From contig JABMRV010000166.1 of NCBI GenBank assembly GCA_013202285.1, forward strand, positions 1 to 41,763: DNA of 41,763 nt, given 5' to 3'. The notes beneath the pieces are model-generated. The model was not told the origin of the DNA. It saw only the letters and a list, made by a program, of their open reading frames with translations, and did no database searches. Position numbers and translations under genes: made by a program. Below are positions 38,399 through 41,763 of this stretch, one piece after another (the first letter of the stretch is position 1; every line of letters begins with the position of its first letter). This DNA comes from a bacterium (lineage in GTDB: Bacteria > Electryoneota > AABM5-125-24 > Hatepunaeales > Hatepunaeaceae).

Positions 38399-39043
38399 TT
38401 GAAAGAGATTTACGAGCAGTTGGCTTCCGCCGTTCTGGAGATGAAGAGCGGCGAGGTCGAACGCCTTGCGCATCTTGCTCTCAAGGAAGGTTATCCTCCC
38501 GAAGAGGCAATCGAGCAGGGTCTGGCAGCCGGTATGAACGAAGTAGGTAAGTTATTTGCTTCTAAGGTGTATTTCGTGCCTGAAGTCCTTGTATGTGCCA
38601 AGGCGATGTATGCCGGCTTTGACATTCTGAAAGAGAAGGTTGTCTCAGGATCTCTCAGTAGAAAGGGGAGCATCGTTATCGGTGTCGTCGATGGCGATTT
38701 TCACGACATCGGCAAGAACATCGTGAAGCTGATGCTCGAAGCAGCGGGATTCAGAATTGTTGACTTGGGTAAGAATGTTACTCACGACCGGTTCTGTGAA
38801 GCCGTGGCAGCGGAAAAACCGGATATTGTGGCGATGTCAACATTGATGTCAACGACGATGGACAGTATGTCGGATACTGTTGCTTCGCTGAAAGGACGAT
38901 TTCCCGAGTTGAAACTGATGGTTGGAGGCGCTCCGGTGGACGATAGTTTCTCCAGGTCGATCGGCGCACATTTCTACGGTGAGGATGCCCGGCGAGCGGT
39001 CGAAGGCGCTCATGATCTTATGGGAATACCCTTTGAAGGATAA
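38399..39043 (+). CDS. Corrinoid (B12)-binding methyl-carrier protein
   Basis: The 214-residue protein has an N-terminal four-helix cap (1-88, MNEVGKLFASKVYFVPEVL) and a Rossmann B12 domain with the DxHxxG motif as D100-F-H102-D-I-G105. H102 is the lower axial cobalt ligand. STL (147-149) and MVGGAPV (175-180) complete the corrinoid pocket, as in MtaC/MttC/MtbC. It carries a methyl group between a substrate methyltransferase and a second methyltransferase. The start is TTG at 38399, directly after the GGGATGA repeats. It overlaps the next frame if that gene begins at 39012. Confidence 0.94.
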   Translation: MKEIYEQLASAVLEMKSGEVERLAHLALKEGYPPEEAIEQGLAAGMNEVGKLFASKVYFVPEVLVCAKAMYAGFDILKEKVVSGSLSRKGSIVIGVVDGDFHDIGKNIVKLMLEAAGFRIVDLGKNVTHDRFCEAVAAEKPDIVAMSTLMSTTMDSMSDTVASLKGRFPELKLMVGGAPVDDSFSRSIGAHFYGEDARRAVEGAHDLMGIPFEG

Positions 39044-40031
39044 GGTTTTCCACAGGATGTTTCCCCAGTTTCAGGATCGCGGTTATGCCCGCGGACCCAT
39101 GATCGCAGCCGATCATCTGTCTTTCCTGCTTCGGAAACCTCTTGACGAGGTTTGTCGGGACGGAAAACTGTTGGCGGAAGGTCTTCTGTATACGCGAAGA
39201 CTTTATGGATCGGATTTGGTCATTGTCTTTTCGGATATAAATCTTGAAGCCGAAGCGCTTGGGGTAAAATTAGAATACTCTCCTGACAGAAATCCCCATA
39301 TTATTGAGCAACTGCTGCCTCGGGATGTTAAAGTAATCGACATGCCGACTGGAGGCAGTATCCCCGAACTTTTCAATGCTGCAGCGATCTGCCGCAAAGA
39401 GCTGGATAGTGGAATTCCTGTCTTTTTTTCCATGAAGGACCCGTTTAGTTTGGCTGCGCTGGCGATAGGGACGGAAGCCTTTCTGATAGCGCTGCTTGAG
39501 GAACCGCGGATGGCAATGGATCTGCTTGAAGTCTGTTGTGAGAACCAACAGCGGCTAATCGATGCTGTTTGCTCAGAAGGTTATATCCCGTTGGTGGGTT
39601 CGCCTATTGCTTCCGGCAGCGTTATCGGACCGGCATTTTTTCAAGAATTTGCCGAACCGGCGATCAGGCGGGTTCTGGATCGTGCGGAGGAAGCGGATTC
39701 GTTTCGCTGCATGCATATCTGCGGCGAAGTAAGCGTACTGATCGAACAGATATATTCATTGAAACTCGATCTTCTAAGTTTTGAGGAGTGGCACGCTCCG
39801 ATGTGGGGGCTCCTTCAGGATACGATACCGATGGGTTATTTATCAACTTATTTATTCGTGAAAGGTGATGAAGAAACCATCGAGAGAGCGACAATGGAGT
39901 GCATGGCGAATCTGCCGAAACCGTTCATACTATCAAGTGGCTGCGATATTCCGGCGAATGCCGATCCGGAACTTGTGGTGCGAATGATGAACGTGAGTCT
40001 GGTTCGAAGTAAAAAAAATCTATCCAATTAG
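39012..40031 (+). CDS. UroD/MtaA-type cobalamin methyltransferase
   Basis: The protein belongs to the uroporphyrinogen-decarboxylase fold family and is about 340 residues from the ATG at 39012. The zinc site is H235-x-C237 (MHICGEV) and C311 (SSGCDIP), typical of MtaA, MtbA and the O-demethylase MtvB type and not of true heme UroD. GSPIASGSVIGPAFFQEFAEPAIRR is a family signature region. The N-terminus is short against the usual MtaA start. The ATG at 39057 is an alternative, just after the corrinoid stop at 39041-39043, while 39012 has GAAGG upstream. It probably moves a methyl group to or from the corrinoid protein, most likely from a zinc-activated thiol or other substrate. No MttB- or MtrH-type partner is in the window. 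Confidence 0.86.
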   Translation: MILWEYPLKDKVFHRMFPQFQDRGYARGPMIAADHLSFLLRKPLDEVCRDGKLLAEGLLYTRRLYGSDLVIVFSDINLEAEALGVKLEYSPDRNPHIIEQLLPRDVKVIDMPTGGSIPELFNAAAICRKELDSGIPVFFSMKDPFSLAALAIGTEAFLIALLEEPRMAMDLLEVCCENQQRLIDAVCSEGYIPLVGSPIASGSVIGPAFFQEFAEPAIRRVLDRAEEADSFRCMHICGEVSVLIEQIYSLKLDLLSFEEWHAPMWGLLQDTIPMGYLSTYLFVKGDEETIERATMECMANLPKPFILSSGCDIPANADPELVVRMMNVSLVRSKKNLSN

Positions 40032-40036
40032 ACTTT

Positions 40037-41620
40037 ATGCCCGAATATAAAATCACAATCGAAACGGATGGCAGTATAATCACCTCACCCGGTGAGGAGA
40101 CCATCAAGGAAGCCCTCGAACGGGAGGGCTATTATTTTCCCAATAACTGTGGCGGTAAGGGGAAGTGTCTCGGCTGTCGGGTGAAATTTATTTCTCATCC
40201 ACCTGAAATGACGGAGTTGGAACAAAAACTTCTTGATCCACACAGCGCTGAGAGGATGGCATGCCAACACAGGCTGACGAGTGATATTCAGATCAGTGTT
40301 CAGGGATACGAGGCTTGGGACAATCTCAAAGCGTTATCCGATTTCAGGATTGAATGCGGAGGAACAGGCTACGGAATAGCGGTCGATCTTGGCACGACAC
40401 TGGTTGCTGTTTACCTTGCAGATTTACGTAATGGTAGTGTTATTGCCCAGAAATCCTTCGTAAATCCACAGCTTCCATTCGGCAGTGATGTCATGTCGCG
40501 GCTCGAATCGATGAGGGATGTTGAAAAACGCCGTAGAATGGTCGATCTGATCCGAAAGCGAGTTGGCAGTGTAATTCTATCTGCGCTGAGAGATAGCAAT
40601 ATTGATGTGAATGATGTGAACAGTCTGTTTCTGGCGGGAAACAGCGTTATGACTCAGATCTGGCTGGGATATGAAGATACCGGACTATCAAGAGTACCCT
40701 TTACAAGCATACTTGAAGGACGAGGTTCAATCGCTTTCGAACCGGCGCTGGTTGGACTACCGGATAGCTGCCGCTGCCGGATCGTTCCGGTTCTAAGGGG
40801 ATTCATCGGCGGAGATACCACTGCGGCAATCCTCGCCACCGATCTTGACGTATCGATTCCGGGCTCAGATAATCATCGAGAAACAGGGAACAGACTCCTG
40901 ATCGATCTCGGTACTAACGGCGAGATCGTCTTGTCGGCAAATGGGCGGTTGAGGGCGGCATCCACCGCTGCTGGTCCTGCATTCGAGGGAGTGGGAATGC
41001 TTGCCGGAATGCCTGCCATAACCGGTGCAATTGAAGGATTTACGGAAACCGGAGAACCCAGAGTTATTGGCGGTGTGAAACCGCTCGGTTTATGCGGTTC
41101 GGGATATATCTCAGCGATCTCGCTCCTGCTGCGAGAGGGAATAATATCATCGTCGGGACTGATGAAGGAGGACAGGGAAGGGGAGAGGCGCTGGTCGTTC
41201 GGATCTGAGGCGAATCTTCCGCCTTTCATTGTACAGGATGATGTTCGCAGATTCCAGCTTGCCAAAGGCGCTGTTGCCGCAGGAGTGGAAATCCTCTGCC
41301 TGGAAGCCGGAATCGTTTCAGATGATCTGGATGAGATTATATTGACGGGATCATTCGGCAGTCGGATCGATCTGCAGGCTGCGAGAGACATCGGATTAAT
41401 TCCCGATACAAACCTTGACAGAGTCTCACTGATTGAAAATGCTGCCGGACGCGGCGCTCTGCTCTGCCTGAGCGAAGACAGCATGATAGAGAGAGCCGAA
41501 GAGCTTCAACGGACAGTTGATGTTATCAATCTCGGCGAAAGAGATGATTTCCAGGACAGGTTTGTCGAGAACATGACCTTGGGACGTTGTCATGCCCGTG
41601 AAAACGGGCATCCAGATTAA
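40037..41620 (+). CDS. RACo-type reductive activator of corrinoid protein
   Basis: The 527-residue protein has an N-terminal 2Fe-2S ferredoxin domain (C38, C44, C47, C76; spacing C-x5-C-x2-C). An ASKHA-type ATPase part follows (GYGIAVDLGTTLVAVYL, GGDTTAAI, LLIDLGTNGEIV, ENAAGRGALL). Such activators use ATP to drive Co(II) to Co(I) reduction when the corrinoid protein is inactivated. It begins 6 nt after the UroD-type gene. The natural end seems to be around FQDRFVENMTLG; the last 11 residues (RCHARENGHPD) and the stop codon come from a palindromic repeat at 41592-41611. The gene closes the operon. Confidence 0.93.
   Translation: MPEYKITIETDGSIITSPGEETIKEALEREGYYFPNNCGGKGKCLGCRVKFISHPPEMTELEQKLLDPHSAERMACQHRLTSDIQISVQGYEAWDNLKALSDFRIECGGTGYGIAVDLGTTLVAVYLADLRNGSVIAQKSFVNPQLPFGSDVMSRLESMRDVEKRRRMVDLIRKRVGSVILSALRDSNIDVNDVNSLFLAGNSVMTQIWLGYEDTGLSRVPFTSILEGRGSIAFEPALVGLPDSCRCRIVPVLRGFIGGDTTAAILATDLDVSIPGSDNHRETGNRLLIDLGTNGEIVLSANGRLRAASTAAGPAFEGVGMLAGMPAITGAIEGFTETGEPRVIGGVKPLGLCGSGYISAISLLLREGIISSSGLMKEDREGERRWSFGSEANLPPFIVQDDVRRFQLAKGAVAAGVEILCLEAGIVSDDLDEIILTGSFGSRIDLQAARDIGLIPDTNLDRVSLIENAAGRGALLCLSEDSMIERAEELQRTVDVINLGERDDFQDRFVENMTLGRCHARENGHPD
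41592..41611. repeat. GAAA-loop palindrome inside the RACo 3' end
   Basis: ATGCCCGT and ACGGGCAT pair around GAAA. It is of the REP-like class seen at 10835-10850. The reading frame of the corrinoid activator runs through it and stops 7 nt later. Confidence 0.75.
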
Positions 41621-41763
41621 ACTTTTATTCTGGGTTCCCGCTTTTCATGTGTTCGAGAATACCAAATTCCCGCTGGCAGACGCCCTCGTCTGCCAGATGT
41701 AGCCCGGGCCCTTGTGGTCCGGGATTTCTCGTTGAGGTGGATCTTGGATTGCAAGAGTACGGG
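41621..41763. other. Intergenic end of window
   Basis: No gene is seen. It holds repeat copy 2 at 41671-41696 and, right after, a CCCGG...CCGGG dyad (41703-41723). These look like adjacent scraps of dispersed repeats. The next gene starts outside. Confidence 0.5.
41671..41696. repeat. Palindromic intergenic repeat, copy 2
   Basis: CTGGCAGACG, loop CCCT, CGTCTGCCAG form a perfect 10-bp stem (41673-41696). It matches copy 1 at 1530-1555 with one base different over 26 nt, forty kilobases away. In both cases it lies between genes. Confidence 0.7.

Noticed and set aside
38922-39011. Longer start for the UroD-type methyltransferase inside the corrinoid gene
   Set aside because: This would overlap the corrinoid gene by 120 nt. 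The extra 30 residues do not resemble the family's N-terminus, and later ATGs at 39012 and 39057 fit better.

Overview
The window looks like chromosomal DNA from an anaerobic, uncultivated-type bacterium of the FCB (Fibrobacteres-Chlorobi-Bacteroidetes) assemblage. Three things suggest this. A 5,833-residue secreted protein ends in a YPNPFN...SGIY type IX secretion (T9SS) / FlgD-like sorting domain. Two modules are DsrMK/HdrDE-like, pairing a membrane cytochrome b with a CCG iron-sulfur protein. A corrinoid methyl-transfer operon carries its own reductive activator. No rRNA, tRNA, CRISPR array, phage gene or transposase was seen. The exact phylum cannot be fixed from the sequence alone.

Layout. 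(1) 1-4205, plus strand: the 3' end of hisC, a MerR-type regulator with an eight-cysteine C-terminal domain, then a two-gene DsrM/DsrK-like redox module. (2) 4299-10594, minus strand: a secreted DUF2914 protein, the classical tig-clpP-clpX proteostasis block (clpP and clpX overlap by 4 nt), and an M1-type zinc metallopeptidase. (3) 11285-28786, plus strand: one 17.5 kb gene for a giant acidic surface protein. It is built from choice-of-anchor-D/ASPM-SPD-2-Hydin-like domains, five scattered copies of an unnamed 'GDEIGVFTPDG' module, about 27 Ig/cadherin-like repeats of ~97 residues, further Ig-like and cadherin-like blocks, and the sorting domain. Strong terminators separate it from a convergent ECF sigma/anti-sigma pair (28931-30099).

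(4) 30360-36986, minus strand: the most unusual locus. In transcription order it holds a second MerR/eight-cysteine regulator, a macro-domain protein, a NarI/DsrM-like cytochrome b, a 35-codon ORF overlapping both neighbours, a DsrK/HdrD-like protein fused to a CheY-like receiver domain, a histidine kinase with two cysteine-bearing PAS domains, a stand-alone receiver, and a seven-blade WD40 lipoprotein. This reads as a membrane electron-transfer complex whose catalytic subunit may be controlled directly by a phosphorelay. The two MerR paralogues have cysteines at eight identical residue numbers, and each sits beside one of the two DsrMK-like modules. A shared regulatory logic for duplicated redox complexes is therefore likely.

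(5) 37221-41620, plus strand: a possible three-way-junction leader RNA, then a sarcosine/dimethylglycine-type SAM methyltransferase, a corrinoid protein, a UroD/MtaA-type methyltransferase and a RACo-type corrinoid activator. No MttB-type or MtrH-type partner lies inside the window. Small palindromic repeats (GAAA-loop hairpins, a CTGGCAGACG...CGTCTGCCAG element in two copies) are sprinkled between genes, and one has supplied the last residues of the RACo protein.

Most likely new biology: the receiver-fused DsrK/HdrD system with its paired cysteine-rich regulators. Second: the candidate leader RNA and hybrid SAM/corrinoid operon. Third: the giant protein's undescribed repeated module and its arginine-rich islands.
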